Below are positions 49,837 through 58,498 of a DNA stretch of 64,000 nucleotides, in pieces. Under the pieces are notes generated by a model, which had not been told where the DNA came from, searched no databases, and worked only from the letters and a program-made list of their open reading frames with translations. Source of the stretch: Coprobacillus cateniformis (GTDB lineage Bacteria > Bacillota_I > Bacilli_A > Erysipelotrichales > Coprobacillaceae); NCBI RefSeq assembly GCF_009767585.1, contig NZ_WSNW01000001.1:1828090-1892089 (forward strand), read 5' to 3'. The position numbers were made by a program, and so were the translations under genes. The first letter of the stretch is position 1; every line of letters begins with the position of its first letter.

Positions 49837-51288
49837 ATGAAATATATCTTAACTGTTGATCAAAGCACATTCTCAACAAAAGTATTTTTAATAGATGAAA
49901 TGGGCCAGATCCATGCTTCAAAATCAATTAAACATAAACAAAACTACCCTGAAAATAACTGGGTAGAGCATGATGCTAGTGAAATTTATCATAACTTAGT
50001 TACAGCAACAGAAAATATTAAGCAGCAACATTCTAAATTATTTCAAGACATAGTAGGTATTGCAATTACAAATCAAAGAGAAACAACTGTATTGTGGGAT
50101 AAAATCACACAAGAACCTGTTACAAATGCTATTGTCTGGCAATGTCGAAGAACTTTAAAAATATGTGATGAATTATCAAAATATGATGAAAGAGTAGAAG
50201 AGTTAACAGGTTTAAAAATCAATCCATATTTTTCAGCAACAAAATTAAAATGGCTTTTAGAGCATTATCCAGATAAAAATCGTTCATATGCTTTTGGAAC
50301 AATAGAATCATGGTTAATTTATAAATTAACTCATGGCAAAAAACATGTTAGCGATGTTACAAATGCTTCAAGAACTTTATTGATGAATATTGAAACGTTA
50401 AAATGGGATGATGAGTTGTGCCAAATATTTGATATTCCCCAATATCTATTACCAGAAATATTAAATAATGACGATATATTTGGTTATTCAGATATTGAAG
50501 GGTTATTGCCATATAGAGTTCCAATATGCGGTATTATTGGCGATTCTCAAGCATCATTGTATGCCCAACATTGTTTTGAAAGTGGGGCAATGAAAGTTAC
50601 ATTAGGTACGGGTTCAAGTTTGTTAATGAATAGCGGGCATGAAAAACCAGAGAAAATGATAGGTATTGTTTCAGCTATAGCCTGGTGTTTAGATAAAGAA
50701 GTGACTTATGCTAGAGAAGCCATTATTAATTGTAGTTGTGATACTTTAAACTGGTTAAAAGATCAAATGCATTTGTTTAAAAAAGAGGATGAATTAAATG
50801 ATATTTGGGATAAAGTTCCAAATAATGATGGCGTTTATTTAGTTCCAGCCTTTGTTGGTTTATCAGTTCCTTGGTGGTCTAATCATGCTAAAGCAAGTAT
50901 CAGCGGATTATCTAGAAGCCACACTTATAATCATGTACTCAGAGCGGGATTGGAGTCAATTGTTTATCAGATTTTTGATGCTGCTGCGACATTAATGTAT
51001 GATTCCCAACAAAAATTAAATGTTGATGGTGGGGCAGTATTTAATGAAGGATTATTACAATTTTTATCTGATATTTTAAATATGGAAGTTGGTGTAAGTC
51101 TTCATTGTGATTTATCAGCAATGGGAGCTTATGAAATTGCCAGAACCCGTTTATTAAGTAAAGAGAAATTGATAAATGTTCAAAAAACATATTATCCAAA
51201 TATGTCTAAAGAAGATAGAATTAAAAATATTGAAGGGTGGCATTATGCTGTTGAAGGTGTTCTTGCTATGAGTGAGAAAGAAAGGTGA
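49837..51288 (+). CDS. FGGY-family carbohydrate kinase
   Basis: 483 residues, actin-like fold in two FGGY halves. N-terminus YILTVDQSTFSTKVFLIDEMGQI (phosphate-1 loop), AITNQRETTVLWDK and NAIVWQCRRT as in glycerol and pentulose kinases; C-terminal ATP site MKVTLGTGSSLLMNSG and NVDGGAVFNEGLLQFLSDIL. Substrate unknown; the operon suggests a keto-pentose such as apulose or ribulose/xylulose. The stop lies five bases before the isomerase gene. Confidence 0.9.
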   Translation: MKYILTVDQSTFSTKVFLIDEMGQIHASKSIKHKQNYPENNWVEHDASEIYHNLVTATENIKQQHSKLFQDIVGIAITNQRETTVLWDKITQEPVTNAIVWQCRRTLKICDELSKYDERVEELTGLKINPYFSATKLKWLLEHYPDKNRSYAFGTIESWLIYKLTHGKKHVSDVTNASRTLLMNIETLKWDDELCQIFDIPQYLLPEILNNDDIFGYSDIEGLLPYRVPICGIIGDSQASLYAQHCFESGAMKVTLGTGSSLLMNSGHEKPEKMIGIVSAIAWCLDKEVTYAREAIINCSCDTLNWLKDQMHLFKKEDELNDIWDKVPNNDGVYLVPAFVGLSVPWWSNHAKASISGLSRSHTYNHVLRAGLESIVYQIFDAAATLMYDSQQKLNVDGGAVFNEGLLQFLSDILNMEVGVSLHCDLSAMGAYEIARTRLLSKEKLINVQKTYYPNMSKEDRIKNIEGWHYAVEGVLAMSEKER

Positions 51289-51292
51289 CAAA

Positions 51293-52705
51293 ATGAATAA
51301 AGTAAGATTAGGGTATATTCCTACAAGGAGAGATATTTTTAGTAAAGAAGATGCTATTAAATATAAAGAGTTAATTCTTGAAAAACTAAAAAGTTGGAAT
51401 ATTGATATTGTTGATATTGAAGATATCAATGAAGAAGGTCTATTATTTGATGATAATGATATAGATAAAATTGTTGATAAAATGGTAGAGAATAAAGTAG
51501 ATGCGTTATTCTTCCCACATTGTAATTTTGGTACAGAATATTTGGTAGCTATGGTTGCGAAAAGACTGAATTTACCGACTTTAATATGGGGTCCAAGAGA
51601 TGAAGAACCATTATCTGATGGTGCACGTTTAAGAGATTCTCAATGTGGTTTGTTTGCAACTGGTAAAGTTCTAAGGAGGTTTTCGGTCAAATTTACTTAT
51701 TTAACAATGTGTCGTTTAAAAGATAAACAATTTAAAGAGGGGGTATTTAGATTTCTAGCAACTGCTAATATTGTTAAAGAAATGAGAGATCTGACTATCT
51801 TACAAATCTCTACAAGACCAGCAGGATTCTGGACGATGATGGTTAATGAAGGTGAATTATTAGAAAGATTTAATGTTAAAATTCATCCAATAGATTTATC
51901 TGAAATCAAAGAGGAAATGGATCGTATAAAAAAAGAAGATGGAGATGCTTTGCATAAAACTATGGTATATTTGAAAGAAAATACAGTTGTAGGAATTAAT
52001 GATCAAGCGGTTAAAGATGTTTCCGCATTAAAATGTGCAATTAAAAATTTAGCAGATAGATATCATTGTAAAGCGGCGGCTATTCAATGCTGGAATGCCA
52101 TGCAAGGTGTTTTAGGAATTTTCCCATGTGCAGCAAATGCTTTGTTAACAGATGAAAGATTTCCAGTGACTTGTGAAACAGATATCCATGGGGCTATTAC
52201 GGCAATCATGGCACAAGCAGCATCATTAGAGAATAACGTGACATTCTTTGCTGATTGGACAGTTCCACATCCAACAAATGATAATGCTGAATTATTACAA
52301 CATTGTGGACCTTGGCCAATTTCATTAATGAAAGAAAAACCAAAATTAGGAGCTCCATTTGCTTTTCATCATTCTCATCCTGGATCATTACATGGTGAAA
52401 TGAAAGAAGGTCAAGTGAGTATCTTAAGATTTGATGGTGATAATGGAGAATATTCTATGCTTATGGGAGAAGCTCATACTGTAGAAGGACCATTTAATCA
52501 AGGAACATATGTATGGATTGAAGTAAACAATTTAAAGAAACTTGAAGATAAACTTGTAAAAGGACCATATGTACATCATTGTGTAGGTATTTATGAAAAT
52601 ATATTGCCACAAATCTATGATGCATGTCATTATATAGATGGATTAATTCCTGATCTTTATGATCGAGATGAAGAATCATTAGCAGCAATTATAAGGGGTG
52701 AATAA
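51293..52705 (+). CDS. L-fucose/L-arabinose isomerase family protein
   Basis: 470 residues, Mn-dependent aldose-ketose isomerase fold: VDALFFPHCNFGTEYLVAMVAKRLNLPTLIWGPRDE, AAIQCWNAMQGVLGIFPCAANALLTDERFPVTCETDIHGAITA (the Glu/Asp metal ligands) and HHSHPGSLHGEMKEGQ. Distant from classic AraA and FucI, so the sugar is not certain; by context it could isomerise apiose to apulose or an aldopentose to a ketopentose. ATG 51293 follows AAAGGTGA; the 51272 frame start overlaps the kinase. Overlap with the next start codon region shows tight coupling. Confidence 0.85.
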   Translation: MNKVRLGYIPTRRDIFSKEDAIKYKELILEKLKSWNIDIVDIEDINEEGLLFDDNDIDKIVDKMVENKVDALFFPHCNFGTEYLVAMVAKRLNLPTLIWGPRDEEPLSDGARLRDSQCGLFATGKVLRRFSVKFTYLTMCRLKDKQFKEGVFRFLATANIVKEMRDLTILQISTRPAGFWTMMVNEGELLERFNVKIHPIDLSEIKEEMDRIKKEDGDALHKTMVYLKENTVVGINDQAVKDVSALKCAIKNLADRYHCKAAAIQCWNAMQGVLGIFPCAANALLTDERFPVTCETDIHGAITAIMAQAASLENNVTFFADWTVPHPTNDNAELLQHCGPWPISLMKEKPKLGAPFAFHHSHPGSLHGEMKEGQVSILRFDGDNGEYSMLMGEAHTVEGPFNQGTYVWIEVNNLKKLEDKLVKGPYVHHCVGIYENILPQIYDACHYIDGLIPDLYDRDEESLAAIIRGE

Positions 52706-52706
52706 T

Positions 52707-53987
52707 ATGACATTAACAATTCATAAGAAAAATTTTATTAAAGATGGAAAACCATTCTTTTACCTAGCAGATACATGTTGGTCGGCTTTTACGAACATTC
52801 CTGAAAATGATTGGCATTACTATTTACAATATCGTAAAAGACAGGGATATAATGTATTACAAATTAACATACTTCCCCAATGGGATGCTAGTGGCACAGA
52901 TTTAAATTATGTACCATATGTATTAAAAGAAGATGGAGGGTATGACTTTACAAAAATTAATGATGATTATTTTCAACATGCGAAAAGAATGTGTGAAATT
53001 GCTAAAGAGTATAATTTTGAATTAGCATTAGTTGCATTATGGTGTAACTATGTACCAAAAACATGGGCAAACAATATGTTACCATTAAATACAATGCCAT
53101 TTGATTGTGTTGATAGATATATTGAAAAAGTTGATGAAACATTTACACAATTTAATCCCATCTATATTATTAGTGGAGATACTGATTTAAATGAAGAAAT
53201 AACAAGAAACTATTATAATAAAGCAAGTGACCTATTAAGGGAAGCTGCTCCTCAATGTATACAGACATTACATGTAAGAGGACGCTTAATGGAAATACCT
53301 GAAGAAATGATTAATAGAATGGATTTCTATATGTTTCAATCTGGCCATAATGCAAAAACAGAAAATTTATGTATGACATATCGTTTACCTGAATATTTTG
53401 TTGAAAATTATCCAGGAAAACCATTAATTAATTCAGAACCTTGTTATGAACAAATGGGTTCTTCAGGAAGAATTTATGGTAGACATCATCGTTTCAATAT
53501 TAGACGTGCAGCTTGGCAAAGTTTACTTTCAGGAGCTTGTTCAGGTATAACATATGGCGCAGCTGGTATCTATAGTTGGCATATTTATGGTAAGAACTTT
53601 GGTTCAGCAATAGGTGAGGGATTTGATATGCCTAATCCATGGCAACAGGCAATTCATTACCCAGGGGCATGGGAATATGGGGATATTAAACATATTTTTA
53701 ATGAATTCCAGGTTACTGAATTAATTTCAAAGCAGAAGGTTTTGTTGAATAATACAGAAGAAATTAGGGTAGCTTGTACTCCAGATGAAAAATTGATGAT
53801 GATCTACCTTCCAGAAAATACAACAATTAAATTGAATTATCATTTTTCAGAAGATGATGAATGCACAATCATTGATTTAAATACACTACATAGAGAATGT
53901 GGAAGAATATACAATCACAAGGATATTTGTTATTTGGATATGCACGTTTTTGAACATGATGTGCTTTATATTATTAGGAGAAAATAA
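52707..53987 (+). CDS. DUF4038 glycoside hydrolase, GH140 (apiosidase)-like
   Basis: 426 residues, no signal peptide, so the substrate is cleaved inside the cell. The DUF4038 opening is FIKDGKPFFYLADTCWSAFTNIPENDWHYYLQYRKRQGYNVLQINILPQWDA. Candidate acid/base and nucleophile lie in YIISGDTDL and LINSEPCYE, followed by RRAAWQSLLSGACSGITYGAAGIYSW. Family members described in gut Bacteroides cut apiose from rhamnogalacturonan II. A putative C-terminal all-beta piece ends the protein. ATG 52707 is chosen (AAGGGGTG six bases upstream) over GTG 52698. Overlaps the EIIB gene by one base. Confidence 0.85.
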   Translation: MTLTIHKKNFIKDGKPFFYLADTCWSAFTNIPENDWHYYLQYRKRQGYNVLQINILPQWDASGTDLNYVPYVLKEDGGYDFTKINDDYFQHAKRMCEIAKEYNFELALVALWCNYVPKTWANNMLPLNTMPFDCVDRYIEKVDETFTQFNPIYIISGDTDLNEEITRNYYNKASDLLREAAPQCIQTLHVRGRLMEIPEEMINRMDFYMFQSGHNAKTENLCMTYRLPEYFVENYPGKPLINSEPCYEQMGSSGRIYGRHHRFNIRRAAWQSLLSGACSGITYGAAGIYSWHIYGKNFGSAIGEGFDMPNPWQQAIHYPGAWEYGDIKHIFNEFQVTELISKQKVLLNNTEEIRVACTPDEKLMMIYLPENTTIKLNYHFSEDDECTIIDLNTLHRECGRIYNHKDICYLDMHVFEHDVLYIIRRK

Positions 53988-54286
53988 TGAGTAATATTTT
54001 ATTGTTATGTGCTAGTGGAGTAACATCATCATTATTAGCACAAAAGTTAAATAGAATAGTTGAAAATGATTTGAATGGCTATAATTTAATAACTTGTTCA
54101 ATTTGTGATGTGGCAAGGTATGCAGATGATACATCAATTATGTTACTCACACCACAGGTGAGATTTAATTATGATAAAATACAACAAATGTATTCAGATA
54201 AACATGTTTTAAAAATAGATAATAAAGATTATAAACAATTAAATATTGATAATATTCTTGAGATGATTAAAAATCAAATATACTAG
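53987..54286 (+). CDS. PTS EIIB component, lactose/cellobiose type
   Basis: 99 residues with the phospho-Cys loop NILLLCASGVTSSLLAQKL (Cys 8), as in cellobiose EIIB proteins, and the helix KIQQMYSDKHVLKIDNKDYKQLNIDNILEMI. Matches the EIIC gene at the head of the operon; no EIIA gene is present here. ATG 53987 overlaps the hydrolase stop (TAATG). Confidence 0.9.
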   Translation: MSNILLLCASGVTSSLLAQKLNRIVENDLNGYNLITCSICDVARYADDTSIMLLTPQVRFNYDKIQQMYSDKHVLKIDNKDYKQLNIDNILEMIKNQIY

Positions 54287-54292
54287 TATAAA

Positions 54293-54358
54293 AAAGGATT
54301 ATAAGTTTTCTTCTATATGATTTTCTTCCCTTAAAGCAAAGAGAACGCATAATCCTAT
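54293..54358 (+). other. Long-loop hairpin before the aldolase gene
   Basis: AGGATTAT near 54294 pairs with ATAATCCT near 54350, then ATTTTT. The roughly 48-base loop makes it a possible attenuator or weak terminator between EIIB and the aldolase. Confidence 0.35.
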
Positions 54359-54372
54359 TTTTGGAGGTTCAT

Positions 54373-55026
54373 ATGAAATTATTTTTAGATAGTGCAAATA
54401 TAGAGGAAATAAAAAGGGCTAATGAATTTGGAATTATTTGCGGAGTGACAACAAATCCATCTATAATTGCAAAAGAAGGAAAAGATTTTAAAGAAATGAT
54501 TCAACAAATGACACAAATTATTGATGGTCCAATAAGTGGAGAAGTCAAGCCGACAACAGAAGAGGCCAAAGATATGATCAGAGAAGGTCGTAGTATTGCT
54601 AGTTTACATCCCAATATGGTTGTTAAATTGCCAACAACACCAGAAGGATTAAAAGCCTGTCATGTATTATCGAAGGAAGGTATTAAAACAAATTTAACAC
54701 TTGTTTTCTCAGTCCCTCAAGCCTTACTTGCTGCCAGAGCAGGAGCTACTTATGTTTCACCATTTATTGGTAGAATAGATGATATTTCTATGGATGGGTT
54801 ACAATTAATAAAAGATATTGCTCAAATATTTAAAATTTACAATTTATCAACGCAAATCATTTGTGCTAGCATAAGAAATGCATATCATATTATTGGATGT
54901 GCAAAAACTGGTGCTGATATAGCAACTGTTCCATATAGCATTATTGAACAAATGGTTAAACATCCTTTGACAGACAAAGGATTAGAAAAGTTCAAAAATG
55001 ATTATATTGCTGTATTTGGAGAATAA
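54373..55026 (+). CDS. Fructose-6-phosphate-aldolase/transaldolase-like protein
   Basis: 217 residues, the short FSA/TalC type. MKLFLDSANIEEIKRANEFGIICGVTTNPSIIAKEG opens the barrel; the Schiff-base Lys is at residue 85 in MVVKLPTTPEGLKA, the same number as in E. coli FSA; later blocks are TNLTLVFSVPQALLAARAGATYVSPFIGRIDD. It could cleave or rearrange the sugar phosphates made by the transketolase. ATG 54373 follows TTGGAGG; TTG 54361 overlaps that site. Last gene of the sugar operon. Confidence 0.9.
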   Translation: MKLFLDSANIEEIKRANEFGIICGVTTNPSIIAKEGKDFKEMIQQMTQIIDGPISGEVKPTTEEAKDMIREGRSIASLHPNMVVKLPTTPEGLKACHVLSKEGIKTNLTLVFSVPQALLAARAGATYVSPFIGRIDDISMDGLQLIKDIAQIFKIYNLSTQIICASIRNAYHIIGCAKTGADIATVPYSIIEQMVKHPLTDKGLEKFKNDYIAVFGE

Positions 55027-55456
55027 AATTAGGTAATAGAAGATATAAGAGTATTGCTTTTAATTTGTATAGAGTTAAACTTTCTCTACTATGTAATAAG
55101 ATGATTGACTGCATCATTATATTCAAAGAAAACTTATTTAATAATAAATCTATGTGAAGAGCAATATGAGATATAAAATACCATAAAAGATGAGAAGATA
55201 TGATTTTTAGATTGATTTTAAAAAAGTATTTGATAGCATAAGAAATTCCATAAAGTAAAAAGGCAGAAATCTGCCTGCAAATGGTTCATAGGTTAATTTA
55301 AATTGGTACTTTGACAAATAGAACTAAAAAAGAAAAATTGAATTAAAAATCGTTTTATAATTTATTAAAAATGCAGTTTAAATACTGTGTTTTTTAGAAA
55401 ATAAAACTAGAAGCAGATCCTTATTGTATTCTCTTACTTCCAGTTACATTCCTTCA
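55027..55456. other. Intergenic region, about 430 bp, no gene
   Basis: AT-rich, with stops in all frames. A hairpin AGGCAGA-TTT-CTGCCTTTTT reads as a terminator on the minus strand at 55278-55255, and an imperfect stem ACTGGAAG...CTTCTAGT near 55445-55410 followed by TTTTATTTT lies right behind the DegV gene on the minus strand. Nothing else recognised. Confidence 0.4.
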
Positions 55457-56296
55457 CTATTTTTTTACATATGCAATTAGACGAGCTCCTGGACCTGCAT
55501 GTGTTCCAATGACTGGACCAACAAAACCATGAAGAACATCCTCAAACTTAAATTCATCACGCAATGCTTGCTCAAATTTTTCTAAGCCCTCATCATTACC
55601 TGTATATCCTATACAAATAGGTTCTTTGAAATCAATTTCACCATCTTCATGTATTAATTCAATGATTTTTGCAGTGGCTTTCACAGCCCCTCTTGCTTTA
55701 GAGAACATTTCTAGTTTTCCATCACGTAATCCAATAATTGGTTTTACTTTTAGAAGTGTTCCAGCTGCGGCAACTGTCTTAGACATTCTTCCACCTTTAC
55801 AAAGATATTCTAAAGTGTCAACAAATGCGACAATACGTACACGTTCTTTATAAGCTTGTAATTCGTTGAAAATAGTTTCTGCGTCTTTTCCTTCTTCACG
55901 TAAAGCAACGGCTTTTAATACCAAAAGTCTTAAAGCTTGAGTTGCATTTAAACTATCAATAACATAAATATTTTCATATTCAGCTAAATCTTTTGCTATA
56001 TTAGCACTTTGATAAGTTCCGCTAATAGTACCAGAAAGTGTCATAACAATGACACTATCACCTTTTTCTTTGGCTTCTTCATAGTAGTTTAGGAATTCTT
56101 GTGGTGAAGGTTGCGATGTTGTTGGCAGAACTTCACTTTTTTCTAATAAACTATAGAACTGATCAGGCTGTAAATCAACTCGGTCTTTATATTCTTTACC
56201 ATCAATAATCACTTTTAATGGAACAATGTCAATATTTAATTCTTTTGCATAAGTAACATCTATATCAGATGTTGAATCAGTTATAATTTTAATCAT
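55457..56296 (-). CDS. DegV family fatty-acid-binding protein
   Basis: 279 residues of the DegV/FakB fold, which binds one fatty acid for phosphorylation by FakA. ITDSTSDIDVTYAKELNIDIVPLKVIIDG, LPTTSQPSPQEFLNYYEE, VIVMTLSGTISGTYQSANIA and the C-terminal GPVIGTHAGPGARLIAYV are all present; the TSQP and GTHxGPG motifs bind the carboxylate. FakA itself is not in the window (only a separate domain at 27267). Follows a MarR gene by one base; a shared operon for lipid homeostasis is plausible. Confidence 0.93.
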   Translation of the reverse strand: MIKIITDSTSDIDVTYAKELNIDIVPLKVIIDGKEYKDRVDLQPDQFYSLLEKSEVLPTTSQPSPQEFLNYYEEAKEKGDSVIVMTLSGTISGTYQSANIAKDLAEYENIYVIDSLNATQALRLLVLKAVALREEGKDAETIFNELQAYKERVRIVAFVDTLEYLCKGGRMSKTVAAAGTLLKVKPIIGLRDGKLEMFSKARGAVKATAKIIELIHEDGEIDFKEPICIGYTGNDEGLEKFEQALRDEFKFEDVLHGFVGPVIGTHAGPGARLIAYVKK

Positions 56297-56297
56297 T

Positions 56298-56717
56298 TTA
56301 TTCTCCTTGTGTCATATTCTCTTGAACTGTTCTTAACATTTTTTCAAGAAGTTCAACTTCTTCGCGACTAAACATATTTTCAATATCACCAAGGGTCTTT
56401 TTAATATAGCGATCGTTATCACGATAACAAGATAAGAATTTCTTTGTGACTTTTAAACGAAAAGCTCTTTTATCTTCTTTGCAGACTGTTTTTGTTAAAT
56501 AACCTTTATCAATCATTTGATTGATTTTATAAGTTGCATTAGGTTGAGAAATGCCCATATATTTTGCATAATCTAAAATAGTAGGGTTATCTAACATATA
56601 TATAATGTCTAAACTAAATGCTTCTTGCATAGTTAATTCTTTTGAATTCGCACACATAGATGCATAGAAATTCATTTTGAAGATGTTATAAACTGCTTGG
56701 AATTCTTTACTTAACAT
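56298..56717 (-). CDS. MarR-family regulator upstream of degV
   Basis: 139 residues. Winged helix FSLDIIYMLDNPTILDYAKYMGISQPNATYKINQMIDKGYLTKTVCKEDKRAFRLKVTKKFLSCYRDND. AGGAGG precedes ATG 56717. It sits with a DegV/FakB gene and directly behind a perfect 20-bp palindrome; the pairing recalls FabT-type control of fatty-acid genes, which is inference from context only. Confidence 0.88.
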   Translation of the reverse strand: MLSKEFQAVYNIFKMNFYASMCANSKELTMQEAFSLDIIYMLDNPTILDYAKYMGISQPNATYKINQMIDKGYLTKTVCKEDKRAFRLKVTKKFLSCYRDNDRYIKKTLGDIENMFSREEVELLEKMLRTVQENMTQGE

Positions 56718-56736
56718 AGTACACCTCCTTTGATGA

Positions 56737-56785
56737 TACTTAAAATATTTTAAGTACAGTATAATAGATTTTTTATGATTGTCAA
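56737..56785 (-). promoter_or_regulatory. MarR/degV promoter with perfect 20-bp palindrome
   Basis: Minus strand: TTGACA (56785-56780), 16 bp, TATACT (56763-56758). Just downstream, at the start site, lies TACTTAAAATATTTTAAGTA (56756-56737), identical on both strands. Likely autorepression by the MarR protein. Confidence 0.75.
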
Positions 56786-56807
56786 TAAAATAATTAAAAT
56801 ATTTGAA

Positions 56808-57281
56808 TTAAATAAAATAAAAAAGTGTAGCAATAATCACAGAAACCAAAACATCACTAATAAAGTGAACACCTGCAAGAATGCGGCATATACTCATTAT
56901 CATAGCCACAATAAGCGCAAATATACCTAAATAGATATTCACATGAAAGCATACCAAAGCAATAATCACTGCACTTACAGTATGACGACTAGGAAAAGAC
57001 TCACCATGTTTATGCCTTACTAAAGGTTTAATATCCATTGTCTCATAAGGACGAGGACGATTCACAATTTTCCTGAATACTGTTACAACAAGAAAAGCAG
57101 CAAAGGGTTTCCATATCGTTTCAAAGAGGAAAGGACTCTTTGAAATAAATAAATACAAGAGAACACAAGGATAGAGAATAAAAGTAATCATTGGAAAATA
57201 GCGAGTAATCGCAATGATTGTTCTTTGTAAAAAAGCTGATTTACGTATATATTGTAACATTGCAACATAGAATTTTTCCAT
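56808..57281 (-). CDS. PAP2-family phosphatase
   Basis: 157 residues, four or five membrane helices. The three PAP2 motifs are FRKIVNRPRP (K/R-x6-RP), PSRHTVSA and CRILAGVHFISDV, giving the two catalytic His residues and the Asp. The family dephosphorylates phosphatidic acid, undecaprenyl diphosphate and similar lipids outside the membrane. The sequence MDIKPLVRHKHGESFPSRH resembles the cell-wall lipid-carrier recycling type. Single gene divergent from ychF. Confidence 0.88.
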   Translation of the reverse strand: MEKFYVAMLQYIRKSAFLQRTIIAITRYFPMITFILYPCVLLYLFISKSPFLFETIWKPFAAFLVVTVFRKIVNRPRPYETMDIKPLVRHKHGESFPSRHTVSAVIIALVCFHVNIYLGIFALIVAMIMSICRILAGVHFISDVLVSVIIATLFYFI

Positions 57282-57397
57282 AATCCCACCCTTTCTTTCT
57301 TATTATAACCAAAACGACAGATGATGACAAATAGAAATCACTTGTATTTTAGAGTGTTTTTAGATAAAATGTATAGGAAGTTAAGGAGTGATAATTT

Positions 57398-58498
57398 ATG
57401 GCATTAACAGCCGGTATTGTAGGATTACCAAACGTAGGAAAATCAACATTATTTAATGCAATTACAAACGCACAAGTGGAAGCTGCAAACTATCCATTTG
57501 CAACTATTGATCCAAATGTAGGTGTTGTTGAAGTTCCTGATCATCGTTTAGAAGAATTAACAAAGATTTGTAAGCCTAAAAAGACAGTTCCAACAACATT
57601 TGAATTTACAGATATTGCTGGACTTGTTAAAGGAGCATCACGAGGAGAAGGTTTAGGAAATAAGTTTTTAGCGAATATTAGAGAAACAGATGCTATTTGT
57701 GAAGTTGTTCGTTGTTTCCGAGATAAAGACATTACACATGTTGATGGTGATGTAGATCCAATTAGAGATGTTGAAACAATTAATTTAGAATTAATCTTTG
57801 CAGATTTAGAAACTGTTGAAAAAAGAATAGGTAAGATTGAAAAGAAAGCAAAATCAGGAGATAAAGAATCAAAGGCAGAATTAGATATTTTAGTTCCCCT
57901 TAAAGACATTCTAGAAGCTGGAAAACCGGCACGCACTATGGAATATAGTAAAGATGAAATGGATATTGTTAAGCAATTTACATTGTTAACAATGAAACCT
58001 TTAATCTATGTTGCAAATTTAGGTGAAGAAGATTTAGAAAATCCAGATGCCAATCCATATTATGTAGAGTTGAAAGATTATGCATCAAAAGAAGGATGCG
58101 ATGTTGTTCCAATTTGTGCAAAAATTGAAAGTGAATTGGTAGGGCTGGATAAAGAAGAAAAAGATATGTTTTTACAAGATCTTGGAATTGATGAAAGTGG
58201 TTTAGATAAGTTAATTAAAGAAGCTTATGCATTGTTAGGTTTAAATACATTCTTTACTGTAGGTGTAGATGAGGTTCGTGCATGGACATTCAAACAGGGC
58301 ATGTTAGCACCTGAAATGGCTGGTGTTATTCATACAGATTTCCAAAAAGGATTCATTAAGGCTGAAACTTATGCTTATGATGATTTGATAAAATATGGTA
58401 GTGAACAAGCTTTAAGAGAAGCAGGAAAAATTCGTCAAGAAGGTAAACAATATGTAGGGAAAGATGGAGACATTATGTTCTTCAAGTTTAATGTTTAA
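57398..58498 (+). CDS. ychF: Redox-regulated ATPase YchF (OLA1)
   Basis: 366 residues. Obg-related P-loop protein: G1 GLPNVGKSTLFNAIT, G2/G3 region ANYPFATIDPNVGVVEVPD and DIAGLVKGASRGEGLGNKFLANIRE, and NLGEEDLENP in place of the NKxD guanine motif, which explains its preference for ATP. A TGS-like C-terminal domain (TFFTVGVDEVRAWTFKQGMLAPEMAGVIHTDFQKGFIKAE) follows. Binds ribosomes and affects stress responses. AAGGAGTG precedes ATG 57398. The stop overlaps the sortase start (TAATG). Confidence 0.97.
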   Translation: MALTAGIVGLPNVGKSTLFNAITNAQVEAANYPFATIDPNVGVVEVPDHRLEELTKICKPKKTVPTTFEFTDIAGLVKGASRGEGLGNKFLANIRETDAICEVVRCFRDKDITHVDGDVDPIRDVETINLELIFADLETVEKRIGKIEKKAKSGDKESKAELDILVPLKDILEAGKPARTMEYSKDEMDIVKQFTLLTMKPLIYVANLGEEDLENPDANPYYVELKDYASKEGCDVVPICAKIESELVGLDKEEKDMFLQDLGIDESGLDKLIKEAYALLGLNTFFTVGVDEVRAWTFKQGMLAPEMAGVIHTDFQKGFIKAETYAYDDLIKYGSEQALREAGKIRQEGKQYVGKDGDIMFFKFNV

